In this document: in pieces, positions 51,379 through 60,766 of the stretch
Layout: the number at the start of each line of letters is the position of its first letter
Numbering within the stretch: the first letter of the stretch is position 1
Source: CALKAL01 sp051846895
GTDB lineage: Bacteria > Bacillota > Bacilli > Bacillales > Alkalibacillaceae
Reading direction: 5' to 3'
DNA: 64,000 nucleotides
NCBI GenBank assembly: GCA_051846895.1
Contig: JBPYCQ010000002.1
Location: 62,001 to 126,000 of the forward strand
Notes under the pieces: generated by a model
Databases searched by the model: none
What the model saw: the letters and a program-made list of their open reading frames with translations, nothing else
Told to the model about the DNA's origin: nothing
Program-made: the position numbers and the translations under genes

Positions 51379-53313
51379 TTGAGACGGATTTCGGCTGTAA
51401 CTGTGAAAAAACGTTTGATCACTGTTTTTATTTTAATTGGAATCTATTTTCTAATCATGTTCGGGCGTTTAGCATTCGTTCAATTAATAGAGAGTGATGA
51501 GATATTAGCCAAAGCTGAGGATTTATGGAGTAGGGACATACCACTAGTAGCTGAAAGAGGAAAAATATTAGATCGTAACGGTGAAGTGCTCGTTGACAAC
51601 CAACTCGCTCCAACATTAGTTGTTGTTCCAAGACAAATTGAGGATGCAGAAAGGGTTGCGAATAAACTAACAGAGATTATTAACATATCAAAGGATAAAA
51701 TTTATGAGCATTTAACTAAAAATGTATCAGTAGAAATTGTACATCCTGAAGGTAGGAAGCTGACAGAGGAACAGGCAGAGCAAATACGCGTAATGAACGA
51801 GCCTGGTTTATATTTAGCGGAAGATTCTAAACGATATTATCCAAATGATGAACAGTTAGCTCATGTATTAGGATTCACTGGAATTGACAATCAGGGTCTT
51901 GCTGGGCTTGAAGCAAGTTATGACGAACAATTGAGTGGAACAAATGGGGCGTTATCCTTTTTTTCAGATGCTAAGGGTAGAAGGCTCAATCAACTGTCAA
52001 ACCGTTATAAAGAACCGAAAGATGGCAAACATTTATTATTGACGATTGATAAAGAGATTCAAGCTATTGTGGAAAGAGAACTAGATATCGCCATGGCACA
52101 ATTTAAGCCTGATAATGCCATGGTTATTGTCATGGAGCCTAATACAGGTGAAATATTAGCTATGGCTAGCCGGCCTAATTTTCACCCGTCGGAATACCAG
52201 TCTGTATCTCCAGAAGTATATAATCGTAACTTACCTGTATTTAGCACTTATGAACCTGGGTCAACCTTTAAAATCATTACACTTGCTGCCGCGTTAGAAG
52301 AACAACTGATTAACTTAGATAAAGATACTTATCACGATTCAGGTTATGTTAAAGTCGGTGGTGCAAGACTACGTTGTTGGAAGAAGGGTGGTCACGGACA
52401 TCAGACGTATTTAGAGGTCGTTGAAAATTCTTGTAACCCCGGATTTGTAAATATAGGGCAAATTCTTGGTAAAGAAAGACTGTTCACATATATTGATCGA
52501 TTTGGATTCGGGAAAAAGACAGGGATTGATCTTGAAGGTGAAAGCAAAGGGATTATGTTTAAAGAAGAGCAAATTGGACCAGTTGAACTAGGGACGACTT
52601 CGTTTGGTCAAGGGGTTTCAGTAACGCCTATTCAACAAATCACGGCTGTTGCTGCTACAATTAATGGAGGTTATTTATACCAACCATATATTGTCAAAGG
52701 GTTAATTGATCCTGTATCAAATGAAATTGTCCAAGAAAATGAACCAGTACTTAAACGTCGTGTTATTTCAAAGGCGGCTTCAGATGAGGTTCGCCGTGCC
52801 CTTGAACATGTAGTAGCGAAAGGAACGGGTCGTGGTGCATATATTGAAGGGTATCGAGTCGGTGGGAAAACAGGAACTGCACAAAAAGTAGGTCCTAATG
52901 GTAAATACTTAGAAAACAATCATATTTTGTCCTTTATCGGATTTGCTCCGGCGGATGATCCCGAAATATTAGTTTACGTTGCTGTTGATAACCCGAAAGA
53001 TACGATTCAGTTTGCTAGTGTTGTGGCGACACCAATGGGTGGAAAAATTATAGAAGATATATTGCGAAAAAAAGGCATACCAAAACGTGATGATGGATTA
53101 GAAAAAGAATATCAATGGCCAGATTTACCATTAGTAGAAGTGCCAAATTTAGTCGGAGAAACGGTAAATGACTTAAGGAATTATATGGTTGATTTAAAAA
53201 TAGATGTAAAAGGAGAAGGGGATGTCGTTATTTCTCAGTCACCAAAACAAGGTGAAGCTGTTGAACAAGGCTCAACGGTTCGAGTTTATTTAGGGAATGG
53301 AGAAAGTGAATAG
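51379..53313 (+). CDS. spoVD: Sporulation-specific penicillin-binding protein SpoVD
   Basis: The 644-residue class B PBP has one helix, then GSTFK (Ser about 295), SCN (about 351), KTGTAQ (about 496) and one C-terminal PASTA domain (VPNLVGETVNDLRNYMVDL). Only one PASTA copy and the SCN motif separate it from PbpB. In B. subtilis it makes spore cortex with SpoVE under sigma-E. TTG 51379 is behind AAAGGAGAATG. No clear sigma-E promoter was found in the 73-nt gap. Confidence 0.93.
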   Translation: MRRISAVTVKKRLITVFILIGIYFLIMFGRLAFVQLIESDEILAKAEDLWSRDIPLVAERGKILDRNGEVLVDNQLAPTLVVVPRQIEDAERVANKLTEIINISKDKIYEHLTKNVSVEIVHPEGRKLTEEQAEQIRVMNEPGLYLAEDSKRYYPNDEQLAHVLGFTGIDNQGLAGLEASYDEQLSGTNGALSFFSDAKGRRLNQLSNRYKEPKDGKHLLLTIDKEIQAIVERELDIAMAQFKPDNAMVIVMEPNTGEILAMASRPNFHPSEYQSVSPEVYNRNLPVFSTYEPGSTFKIITLAAALEEQLINLDKDTYHDSGYVKVGGARLRCWKKGGHGHQTYLEVVENSCNPGFVNIGQILGKERLFTYIDRFGFGKKTGIDLEGESKGIMFKEEQIGPVELGTTSFGQGVSVTPIQQITAVAATINGGYLYQPYIVKGLIDPVSNEIVQENEPVLKRRVISKAASDEVRRALEHVVAKGTGRGAYIEGYRVGGKTGTAQKVGPNGKYLENNHILSFIGFAPADDPEILVYVAVDNPKDTIQFASVVATPMGGKIIEDILRKKGIPKRDDGLEKEYQWPDLPLVEVPNLVGETVNDLRNYMVDLKIDVKGEGDVVISQSPKQGEAVEQGSTVRVYLGNGESE

Positions 53314-53320
53314 AAAATAG

Positions 53321-53348
53321 TTTTTTCATACATTTATTTTGCTATAAT
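53321..53348 (+). promoter_or_regulatory. Extended -10 promoter before murE
   Basis: TGCTATAAT (extended -10 at 53340-53348) is preceded by a T-rich TTTTTTCAT. It would give vegetative transcription of murE and downstream genes behind sporulation-only spoVD. Confidence 0.6.
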
Positions 53349-53380
53349 AACAGTATGAATAGTAGGAAGGGGTATTAATT

Positions 53381-54853
53381 ATGCGACTTTATGAGTTGTT
53401 AAAGCCACTAAAAATATATAAATCGAATGAAATATTATCAGATATAAGTGTAACTTCAATCGAAATGGATTCTCGGCAAGTTGCTGAAGGCTCATTGTTC
53501 GTTTGTATTAAAGGAACAATTGTTGATGGCCATGATTTCGTACAAGACGCTGAAAAAAACGGAGCATGTGCTATTTTGGCAGAGAAAGAAGTCAACTCAT
53601 CCCTTCCTGTTATACTCGTCCCTAGTACTGTTAAAGCATTAGCGATTATTTGCGATCAATTTTATGGTCATCCAAGTCATAAATTGAATGTTATCGGTGT
53701 TACAGGGACAAATGGAAAGACGACTTTAACTTATTTATTAGATGATATTTTTACGGCACATGGTCATAAAACAGGGATTATTGGTACGATTGATATGAAA
53801 ATTGGAGATAAGCATTATCCAGTTAAAAACACAACACCAGATGCTTTATTTTTACAAAAAAGTTTTAAGAAAATGGTTGATGAAGAAATTGATACCGTGA
53901 TCATGGAAGTTTCATCCCACGCTCTTCATATGGGAAGAGTGTATGGGGTTGACTTTGACACAGCTGTATTTACGAATTTGACACAAGACCATTTAGATTA
54001 TCATTTAAATATGAATGATTATGCTTATGCCAAATCATTACTATTCTCACAGTTGGGAAATGAATTTACAAAAGACAAAACAGCTATTATAAACATAGAT
54101 GACCGTTATTCTAGTGTGATGCAAGTAGCGACTTCCAAGCCAGTCATCCCTTATGGTTTTTCTGACGATGCATATGTTAGAGCGACAAATATGAAATTAG
54201 AAACCTCATCATCTTCTTTTGATGTTGAATTACCTAAGGAAACATTTAGTATCCGCTCAAACATGACAGGAAAATTTAATATTTACAATATGTTAGCTGC
54301 TATCTCAGTTGCGTATGCTTATCAAATACCTACAGAGACCGTTAAAAATGCATTAGAAAATACGAAAGGTGTACCAGGGAGATTTGAAGCTGTTCATGCT
54401 GGGCAATCGTTTTCTGTCATAGTTGATTACGCTCATACACCAGATTCTCTAGAAAATGTACTACAATCCATTGTAGAAATTAAAAAAGGGAAAGTGATCA
54501 CTGTTGTAGGGTGTGGCGGAGACCGTGATCGAACGAAGCGTCCGATAATGGCTGATGTATCGGTAAAATATAGTGATGTTTCTATTTTTACATCAGATAA
54601 TCCGCGAACTGAAGACCCAAATGCAATATTAAAAGATATGACTGGCCATTTATCTGGGCTAAATTTTCAAGTCATCACAGACCGTAAACAAGCGATTAGA
54701 CATGCTATCAATAGCGCCTCAAACGATGATGTTATTTTAATCGCAGGAAAAGGTCATGAAACATATCAAGAAATCAATGGTAAAAGAATTCATTTTGATG
54801 ACCGAGAAATTGCTAGAACCGCGATTAACGAACGTTTAAAGGAGCAGTCTTAA
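53381..54853 (+). CDS. murE: UDP-MurNAc-L-Ala-D-Glu:meso-diaminopimelate ligase
   Basis: The 490-residue Mur ligase has the ATP loop GVTGTNGKTT, the EVSSHAL motif, and the substrate-selecting DNPRTEDP motif that marks meso-diaminopimelate rather than lysine. The wall is thus probably of the mDAP type. ATG follows AAGGGGT. The stop overlaps the murF start by one base (TAATG). Confidence 0.95.
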   Translation: MRLYELLKPLKIYKSNEILSDISVTSIEMDSRQVAEGSLFVCIKGTIVDGHDFVQDAEKNGACAILAEKEVNSSLPVILVPSTVKALAIICDQFYGHPSHKLNVIGVTGTNGKTTLTYLLDDIFTAHGHKTGIIGTIDMKIGDKHYPVKNTTPDALFLQKSFKKMVDEEIDTVIMEVSSHALHMGRVYGVDFDTAVFTNLTQDHLDYHLNMNDYAYAKSLLFSQLGNEFTKDKTAIINIDDRYSSVMQVATSKPVIPYGFSDDAYVRATNMKLETSSSSFDVELPKETFSIRSNMTGKFNIYNMLAAISVAYAYQIPTETVKNALENTKGVPGRFEAVHAGQSFSVIVDYAHTPDSLENVLQSIVEIKKGKVITVVGCGGDRDRTKRPIMADVSVKYSDVSIFTSDNPRTEDPNAILKDMTGHLSGLNFQVITDRKQAIRHAINSASNDDVILIAGKGHETYQEINGKRIHFDDREIARTAINERLKEQS

Positions 54854-56217
54854 TGGTGAAATTTACAACTACTGAAATAGCTCATTTATTTAAACATGAT
54901 CAAAACAAAGTGGCACATTCACAAGAAATATTTAATGTTTTTATTGACAGCCGAAAAAGTGTCAATAAAGGCTTGTTTATTCCAATCGTCGGTGAAAATT
55001 TCGATGGTCATGATTTTATTTTACAGGCTATTGAAAATGGAGCAGTAGCTGCGTTGTGGAGTAAAGAACAGGTTGATGAAAGAATCCCGAATGATTTCCA
55101 ACTTTTATTTGTAAATGATACAATAGAAGCTTTACAACAGCTTGCTTATTTTTATAGAAAAAAAATCAACCCGAAAGTAATTGGAATAACAGGCTCTAAT
55201 GGTAAGACGACGACAAAAGAGTTAGTATCACAAGTGTTAAGTAAATCTTACGTCGTGACAAAAACGGAAGGTAACTTAAATAACCATATCGGATTACCGT
55301 TAACGGTATTAAGTATGGATGACCAAACTGAAGTATTAGTAGTCGAGATGGGGATGAGTAATTTTGGTGAAATAGAATTACTTACCTCAATTGCTAGACC
55401 GGATATTGCACTCATTACTAATATCGGTGAATCCCATATCGAATATTTAGGCAGTCGTGAAGGGATTGCAAAGGCGAAGTTAGAAATCATTAAAGGACTA
55501 AGTGAGAGTGGCCATTTTATTATTGATGGCGATGAACCGTTATTAAAAATTGATACACCATTTAAAACGGTTTATTGTGGTTTTCAAAGAGAACATGATG
55601 TATATGTCCATAATATTAAGCAACATAACGATAGTACAACTTTTTATATGAATGATGAGTTGTTTGAAATCCCATTATTGGGTGAACATCAAGCTAAAAA
55701 CTGTGCATTTGCATATGCAGTAGGGACGCTTTTAAATGTACCGAAGCATGATATAAAAGATGCCCTCCGTAATATACAATTTAAATTAATGCGTTTTGAA
55801 CAAATCAATTTGGAGCAAGGGGTAAAGATTATTAATGATGCATATAATGCATCTGCAACCTCTATGATTGCTTCGATTAATGTTTTAAAAGCGATGGATA
55901 GCCAAAAGAAAATAGTCGTTTTAGGTGACATTTTAGAGCTCGGTAGTTTTTCAGAACAGGAGCATAGCAAAGTAGGGGAACATATCGATGATCAGATTGA
56001 TATTGTTTTTACGTATGGAGAAAAAAGCAAGCATATTATAAATGGGCTTCCTAATAATTTTAAAGGTTTTAAACAGCATTTTACATCTAAAACTGAGTTA
56101 GTGAAAGAAATTAATAAGCATATTAGTAATGAGACAGTGATCTTATTTAAAGCCTCAAGGGGAATGAAATTAGAGGAAGCAATCGAGCAGTTGATAAGTA
56201 GCATGAGAGGAAGGTAG
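54853..56217 (+). CDS. murF: UDP-MurNAc-tripeptide:D-Ala-D-Ala ligase
   Basis: The 454-residue Mur ligase has GITGSNGKTTTKEL, VVEMGMSNFGEIELL and NDAYNASATSM. It adds D-Ala-D-Ala to complete the pentapeptide. In B. subtilis murF lies apart, beside ddl; here it is inside the dcw cluster, the ancestral arrangement. It starts on the last base of murE and ends 3 nt before mraY. Confidence 0.95.
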   Translation: MVKFTTTEIAHLFKHDQNKVAHSQEIFNVFIDSRKSVNKGLFIPIVGENFDGHDFILQAIENGAVAALWSKEQVDERIPNDFQLLFVNDTIEALQQLAYFYRKKINPKVIGITGSNGKTTTKELVSQVLSKSYVVTKTEGNLNNHIGLPLTVLSMDDQTEVLVVEMGMSNFGEIELLTSIARPDIALITNIGESHIEYLGSREGIAKAKLEIIKGLSESGHFIIDGDEPLLKIDTPFKTVYCGFQREHDVYVHNIKQHNDSTTFYMNDELFEIPLLGEHQAKNCAFAYAVGTLLNVPKHDIKDALRNIQFKLMRFEQINLEQGVKIINDAYNASATSMIASINVLKAMDSQKKIVVLGDILELGSFSEQEHSKVGEHIDDQIDIVFTYGEKSKHIINGLPNNFKGFKQHFTSKTELVKEINKHISNETVILFKASRGMKLEEAIEQLISSMRGR

Positions 56218-56220
56218 ACA

Positions 56221-57204
56221 ATGCCGCAGTTAACCATATTATTGACAATTAGTATCGCCTTTTTATTCGCAGTACTGCTATCTCCAGTATTGATTCCTTT
56301 TCTGAAAAGATTGAAGTTCGGACAAAGTATAAGAGAAGAAGGACCAGAATCTCATAAGGTTAAATCTGGCACTCCGACGATGGGCGGACTTATGATTATA
56401 AGCTCAATTATTTTTACATCTACGTTCATCGTGTGGAAATATGAACACGCAAGCTTTACAGATGAGTTTTTTATATTAGTTTTCGTTTTGTTGGGATACG
56501 GATTAATTGGCTTTTTAGATGATTTAATAAAAATATTAAAAAAACGTAACCTTGGTTTAACATCTAAGCAAAAGATGTTAGGCCAACTTATTATTGCTAT
56601 TATTGTTTATTTTATTTTACATAATAATGGTTTTGATACGTCAGTTAATATTCCGGGCACAGATTGGCAAATCCCATTCGGAATATTTTATAGTATCTTT
56701 TTATTGTTTATGCTTGTAGGAACATCCAATGCGGTTAACTTAACAGATGGTTTAGACGGCTTAGTTGCAGGAACGGCATCCATCGCTTTTGCGGCATTTG
56801 CAATTATCGGTTTCTACTATAATGCTTCAGCAGAAATAATTATTTTCTCCTTTGCTGTCGTTGGGGCATTATTAGGATTTTTAGTTTTTAATAGTCATCC
56901 GGCAAAAGTGTTTATGGGTGATACCGGTTCACTAGCCATCGGAGCATCATTATCTATGGTTGCTGTCTTATTAAAACTAGAGATTTTATTAATCATTATT
57001 GGTGGTGTCTTTGTTTTAGAAACATTGTCAGTTATTATTCAAGTCATTTCGTTTAAACTAACAGGTAAAAGAGTATTTAAAATGAGTCCATTACACCATC
57101 ACTATGAGCTATCTGGTTGGTCAGAGTGGCGAGTGGTTGTCACATTTTGGCTAGTTGGAGCATTATGTGCTGTTTTTGGTGTATACATTGAGGTGTGGAT
57201 TTAG
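56221..57204 (+). CDS. mraY: Phospho-MurNAc-pentapeptide translocase
   Basis: The 327-residue ten-helix membrane enzyme has GTPTMGGLMI, the DDLIK and NAVNLTDGLDGL catalytic aspartate motifs, and MSPLHHHYEL. It makes lipid I on the inner face of the membrane. Its ATG is 3 nt after murF. The stop TAG shares a base with the murD GTG. Confidence 0.95.
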   Translation: MPQLTILLTISIAFLFAVLLSPVLIPFLKRLKFGQSIREEGPESHKVKSGTPTMGGLMIISSIIFTSTFIVWKYEHASFTDEFFILVFVLLGYGLIGFLDDLIKILKKRNLGLTSKQKMLGQLIIAIIVYFILHNNGFDTSVNIPGTDWQIPFGIFYSIFLLFMLVGTSNAVNLTDGLDGLVAGTASIAFAAFAIIGFYYNASAEIIIFSFAVVGALLGFLVFNSHPAKVFMGDTGSLAIGASLSMVAVLLKLEILLIIIGGVFVLETLSVIIQVISFKLTGKRVFKMSPLHHHYELSGWSEWRVVVTFWLVGALCAVFGVYIEVWI

Positions 57205-58550
57205 TGAAAACATTACAACAATTTCCTTATCAAAACGTTCTAGTGTTAGGTCTTGCAAAAAGTGGAGATGCTGCAGCACAGTTATTACATGACAGTAATG
57301 TTCCATTTAAAATTAATGATCTGAAACGAATAGAAGAAAATGATATTGCTAGAAAGTTCCAGCAATTAGGTGTCGAAGTCGTTACTGGTAAACATCCAAT
57401 CGACTTATTAGATGGCGTAGATTTAGTTGTTAAAAACCCTGGTATTCCTTATTATAATGAAATTGTTAGTGAAGCTGTTAAACGTAATATTCCAATCATT
57501 ACAGAAGTTGAATTATCTTTTTACTTGTTTGATGGGCCAATTATAGCGATTACTGGTTCTAATGGAAAAACGACAACAACAACGTTAATATACGAGCTGT
57601 TAAAAGAAGCTAATTTAAATCCATTGATTGCGGGGAATATAGGACAAGTCGCAACAAATGTTGCGAGATCTCAAAAAAAAGGTCAACCAGTCGTTATCGA
57701 ACTTTCATCTTTTCAATTAAAAGCAATTGAAAAATTTAAACCAGATGTAGCTGTATTATTAAATATTACAGAAGCTCATTTAGATTTTCATAAAACAATG
57801 GATGATTATTTGCATTCAAAGCTTAATATAACTCTAAATCAGACAAATAAAGACCTATTCATTTATAGTAAAGACTATGAACTAATTCAGTCAGCAGCAA
57901 ATCAATCAAAGGCTCAAAAACTTGCCTTCTCTGTTGAAGAGTATGTTCCTAATGGTATTTCACTAAAAGATGATCGAATTTATTATCAAGGTGAATTCAT
58001 TATCGACCGTAGTGATGTTACATTACCTGGTCAGCATAATTTAGAAAATGTTTTAGCAGCAATTGGTGTTTGTAAACATTTTAACATTTCAAATGATCAA
58101 ATTAAAAAAGTTCTACAAACATTTACTGGCGTTAAACATCGTCTTCAATATGTTAAAAACTTTAATGGCAGAAAAATTTATAATGATTCAAAGGCTACAA
58201 ATGTTGCTGCAACATTGAAAGCTATTCATGCTTTTAAAGAGCCAATTGTTTTAATTGCAGGCGGTTTAGACCGTGGCAATGAATTTGATGAGTTAATATC
58301 ACATTTTGATAATGTGAAAAGCTGCGTCGTATTCGGACAGTCTAGTGAAAAAATAGTTAATGCTGCAAAAAGACAGCAATTTTTTAATGTTAAAAAAGTA
58401 AATAATTTGATAGAAGCAACTATTGAGGCTTATAAAATTAGTGCGAATGGAGATGTCATATTATTCTCGCCAGCATGTGCGAGCTGGGACCAATTCGCAT
58501 CTTTTGAAGAGCGTGGAGACATGTTTGTTGATGTCGTGCATAAGCTTTAA
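57204..58550 (+). CDS. murD: UDP-MurNAc-L-Ala:D-glutamate ligase
   Basis: The 448-residue Mur ligase has VLGLAKSGDAAA at the start, the ATP loop AITGSNGKTTTTTLI, and NDSKATNVAATLKAI. It adds D-Glu to UDP-MurNAc-L-Ala. GTG 57204 shares one base with the mraY stop and has TTGAGGTG 9 nt upstream. A GTG at 57195 would lie in that site. Confidence 0.95.
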   Translation: MKTLQQFPYQNVLVLGLAKSGDAAAQLLHDSNVPFKINDLKRIEENDIARKFQQLGVEVVTGKHPIDLLDGVDLVVKNPGIPYYNEIVSEAVKRNIPIITEVELSFYLFDGPIIAITGSNGKTTTTTLIYELLKEANLNPLIAGNIGQVATNVARSQKKGQPVVIELSSFQLKAIEKFKPDVAVLLNITEAHLDFHKTMDDYLHSKLNITLNQTNKDLFIYSKDYELIQSAANQSKAQKLAFSVEEYVPNGISLKDDRIYYQGEFIIDRSDVTLPGQHNLENVLAAIGVCKHFNISNDQIKKVLQTFTGVKHRLQYVKNFNGRKIYNDSKATNVAATLKAIHAFKEPIVLIAGGLDRGNEFDELISHFDNVKSCVVFGQSSEKIVNAAKRQQFFNVKKVNNLIEATIEAYKISANGDVILFSPACASWDQFASFEERGDMFVDVVHKL

Positions 58551-58552
58551 TA

Positions 58553-58600
58553 GGGGCTTGTCTAACTTGAAAAGCCCCGACTTCCATTAGAAGTTAGGGG
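58553..58600 (+). promoter_or_regulatory. Mutually exclusive hairpins over the spoVE ribosome binding site
   Basis: GGGGCTT (58553-58559) pairs with AAGCCCC (58572-58578). CCCCGACTTC (58575-58584) can instead pair with GAAGTTAGGGG (58590-58600), hiding the spoVE site TTAGGGGTG. CTAACTT (58562-58568) also matches AAGTTAG (58591-58597). The two folds share CCCC and cannot form together. Confidence 0.5.
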
Positions 58601-58608
58601 TGTTTTTA

Positions 58609-59715
58609 TTGAACAAAAGTCGCGAAACTTCTTTAGACTACGTGTTATTAACAGCTGTATTAATGTTGCTTTTAATTGGTGTAGTTATGGTATTTAGTGC
58701 ATCTTCCATTTGGGCAGATTATAAACTTGATGACTCTTTTTTTTATGTTAAAAGACAATTACTATTTGCAGTTATTGGTCTATTAGGTATATGGTTTATG
58801 ATTAGAGTTCCTTACTACAGATGGTTGAATATGTCTGTATTAATTTATATTGGTTGTGTCATACTGCTCATCGCTTTATTTATTCCAGGAGTTGGGCTGG
58901 TACGAGGAGGAGCTAAAAGTTGGATAGGGGTTGGAGCTTTTAGTGTCCAGCCAAGTGAATTTATGAAATTAGGATTAATCCTTCTATTTGCACACATTTT
59001 ACCTAAAAAGCAACACGAACTACAATCCGTATCTAAAGGTTTCCTACCTATGCTCATGCTCATATTTCTTCCATTTGGGTTAATGATGTTACAACCCGAT
59101 TTAGGAACAGGTTTAGTATTTGTTTTAACGGGTATGTTAATGTTGTTTATTGCAGGCTCTAAAATAAGCCATTTTGTTAGTTTGGGAACTTTAGGGCTTG
59201 TTGGTTTAGCTGGATTAATAATTTCTGCACCGTATCGAATCAATCGAATTAAAGCTTTTCTTAATCCATGGGAAGACCCATTAGGAGACGGATTCCAAAT
59301 CATTCAATCTTTATATGCTATTGGGCCTGGCGGTTTAATGGGGCTAGGGTTCGGAAACAGTATGCAGAAGTACTTCTATTTACCTGAACCACAAACAGAT
59401 TTTATTTTTTCAGTCATTGCTGAAGAATTAGGATTAATAGGTGGGACGTTTATTTTATTTTTATTTTTTATCATCGTATGGCGTGGAATATTAATTGCAA
59501 TCCATTCCCAAGATTTATCTGCTACCTTATTAGCGTTTGGGATTACATCGATGATTGTCATACAAGTGATGATAAATATTAGTGTTGTTATCGGCTTAAT
59601 TCCAGTAACAGGGATAACATTACCTCTGTTGAGCTATGGCGGATCTTCGTTAACTTTAACATTAATATCGTTAGGATTATTGTTAAATTTAAGCCGGTAT
59701 GCGACAATAAGGTAA
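58609..59715 (+). CDS. spoVE: SEDS glycosyltransferase SpoVE/FtsW
   Basis: The 368-residue ten-helix SEDS protein has GVVMVFSASSIWADYK, SWIGVGAFSVQPSEFMKL, QPDLGTGLVF, NPWEDPLGDGFQIIQSLYAIGPGG and LPLLSYGGSSL. It polymerises lipid II with a class B PBP: SpoVD for cortex, PbpB at septa. It resembles B. subtilis SpoVE most. As ftsW is absent from its usual place after ylaN, this protein could serve both roles, unless ftsW is elsewhere. TTG 58609 is behind TTAGGGGTG. Confidence 0.9.
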   Translation: MNKSRETSLDYVLLTAVLMLLLIGVVMVFSASSIWADYKLDDSFFYVKRQLLFAVIGLLGIWFMIRVPYYRWLNMSVLIYIGCVILLIALFIPGVGLVRGGAKSWIGVGAFSVQPSEFMKLGLILLFAHILPKKQHELQSVSKGFLPMLMLIFLPFGLMMLQPDLGTGLVFVLTGMLMLFIAGSKISHFVSLGTLGLVGLAGLIISAPYRINRIKAFLNPWEDPLGDGFQIIQSLYAIGPGGLMGLGFGNSMQKYFYLPEPQTDFIFSVIAEELGLIGGTFILFLFFIIVWRGILIAIHSQDLSATLLAFGITSMIVIQVMINISVVIGLIPVTGITLPLLSYGGSSLTLTLISLGLLLNLSRYATIR

Positions 59716-59761
59716 AAAATATATACTTACTCACAAATCAAATCAATGAAGGATGATTTCG

Positions 59762-60661
59762 ATGGAGTCGATCATAAAAGAATTAAATGAAAAAAAAGTA
59801 GGTACAGTGTTACAAGATGAACCTTTAAAAAAGTATACGACAATAAAAATTGGTGGGCCTGCAGATCTTCTAATAAAACCAAACAGTATTGAAAGTTTAA
59901 TTGAAACAGTGAAGATTGTGAAGAAGCACAATCTATCTTTTCGTATCATAGGGCGTGGCTCAAATTTGCTCATACCAGATGAAGGGATTAGAGGAGCAGT
60001 TATTCAACTCGGTAAAGGTTTAGATCATCTTGAAATAAATGGAGACCAAATTAGAGTTGGGGCTGGTTATCCGCTCGTTCGTCTTGCGGCAATTATAAGT
60101 CGTGAAGGATTAAGTGGTCTAGAATTTCTGGGTGGCATTCCAGGAAGTGTTGGAGGAGCTGTATTTATGAATGCAGGAGCTCATGGGTCTGACACGTCAA
60201 AAGTTTTGGTTAAAGCACATATTTTATTTGATGATGGAAAAATAGAGTGGTTATCAAATGAGGAACTGGAATTTTCTTATCGTAGGTCGATATTACAAGA
60301 AAAACGAAAAGGTTATTGCTTAGAGGCCATTTTTCAACTAAAAAAGGGAAATCAAAAAGATATTTTACAAGAGATGAAAAAGCATAAAGAATATAGAAGA
60401 GAAACACAACCGTGGGATTCTCCTTGTGCAGGTAGTATTTTCCGCAACCCTTTACCAAACTATGCAGGACAGCTTGTTGAAGAGTTAGGTTTAAAAGGTT
60501 ATACGATTGGTGGGGCCAAAATTTCTGAATTACATGGCAACTTTATAGTCAATGAAAACGATGCATCTTATCATGATGTCATAGGCCTTATTCGTTATGT
60601 TCAAAGTGAAGTAAAAGATAAGTTCAATATTGATTTAGTAACTGAAGTTGAAATTATATAA
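59762..60661 (+). CDS. murB: UDP-N-acetylenolpyruvoylglucosamine reductase
   Basis: The 299-residue FAD enzyme has TTIKIGGPADLLIKP, the flavin loop RIIGRGSNLL, LSGLEFLGGIPGSVGGAVFMNAGA (about 118-142) and the catalytic Ser segment CAGSIFRNP. It reduces the enolpyruvyl group to give UDP-MurNAc. ATG 59762 matches relatives and has AAGGATGA upstream. In B. subtilis murG stands between spoVE and murB; there is no room for it here (46 nt). Confidence 0.94.
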   Translation: MESIIKELNEKKVGTVLQDEPLKKYTTIKIGGPADLLIKPNSIESLIETVKIVKKHNLSFRIIGRGSNLLIPDEGIRGAVIQLGKGLDHLEINGDQIRVGAGYPLVRLAAIISREGLSGLEFLGGIPGSVGGAVFMNAGAHGSDTSKVLVKAHILFDDGKIEWLSNEELEFSYRRSILQEKRKGYCLEAIFQLKKGNQKDILQEMKKHKEYRRETQPWDSPCAGSIFRNPLPNYAGQLVEELGLKGYTIGGAKISELHGNFIVNENDASYHDVIGLIRYVQSEVKDKFNIDLVTEVEII

Positions 60662-60676
60662 ATAATCTAAAATACC

Positions 60677-60707
60677 TTTTTTTCATGCCTATAAACTATG
60701 CTATAAT
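60677..60707 (+). promoter_or_regulatory. Extended -10 promoter before divIB
   Basis: TGCTATAAT (60699-60707) lies behind a T7-CAT stretch (60677-60686), very like the murE promoter. Transcription would start near 60714. Confidence 0.55.
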
Positions 60708-60766
60708 AAAGAAATAGTAATTGTATTAAAAAATTATGTTTCATACGTTAAGGAGAAGCTTAATGA

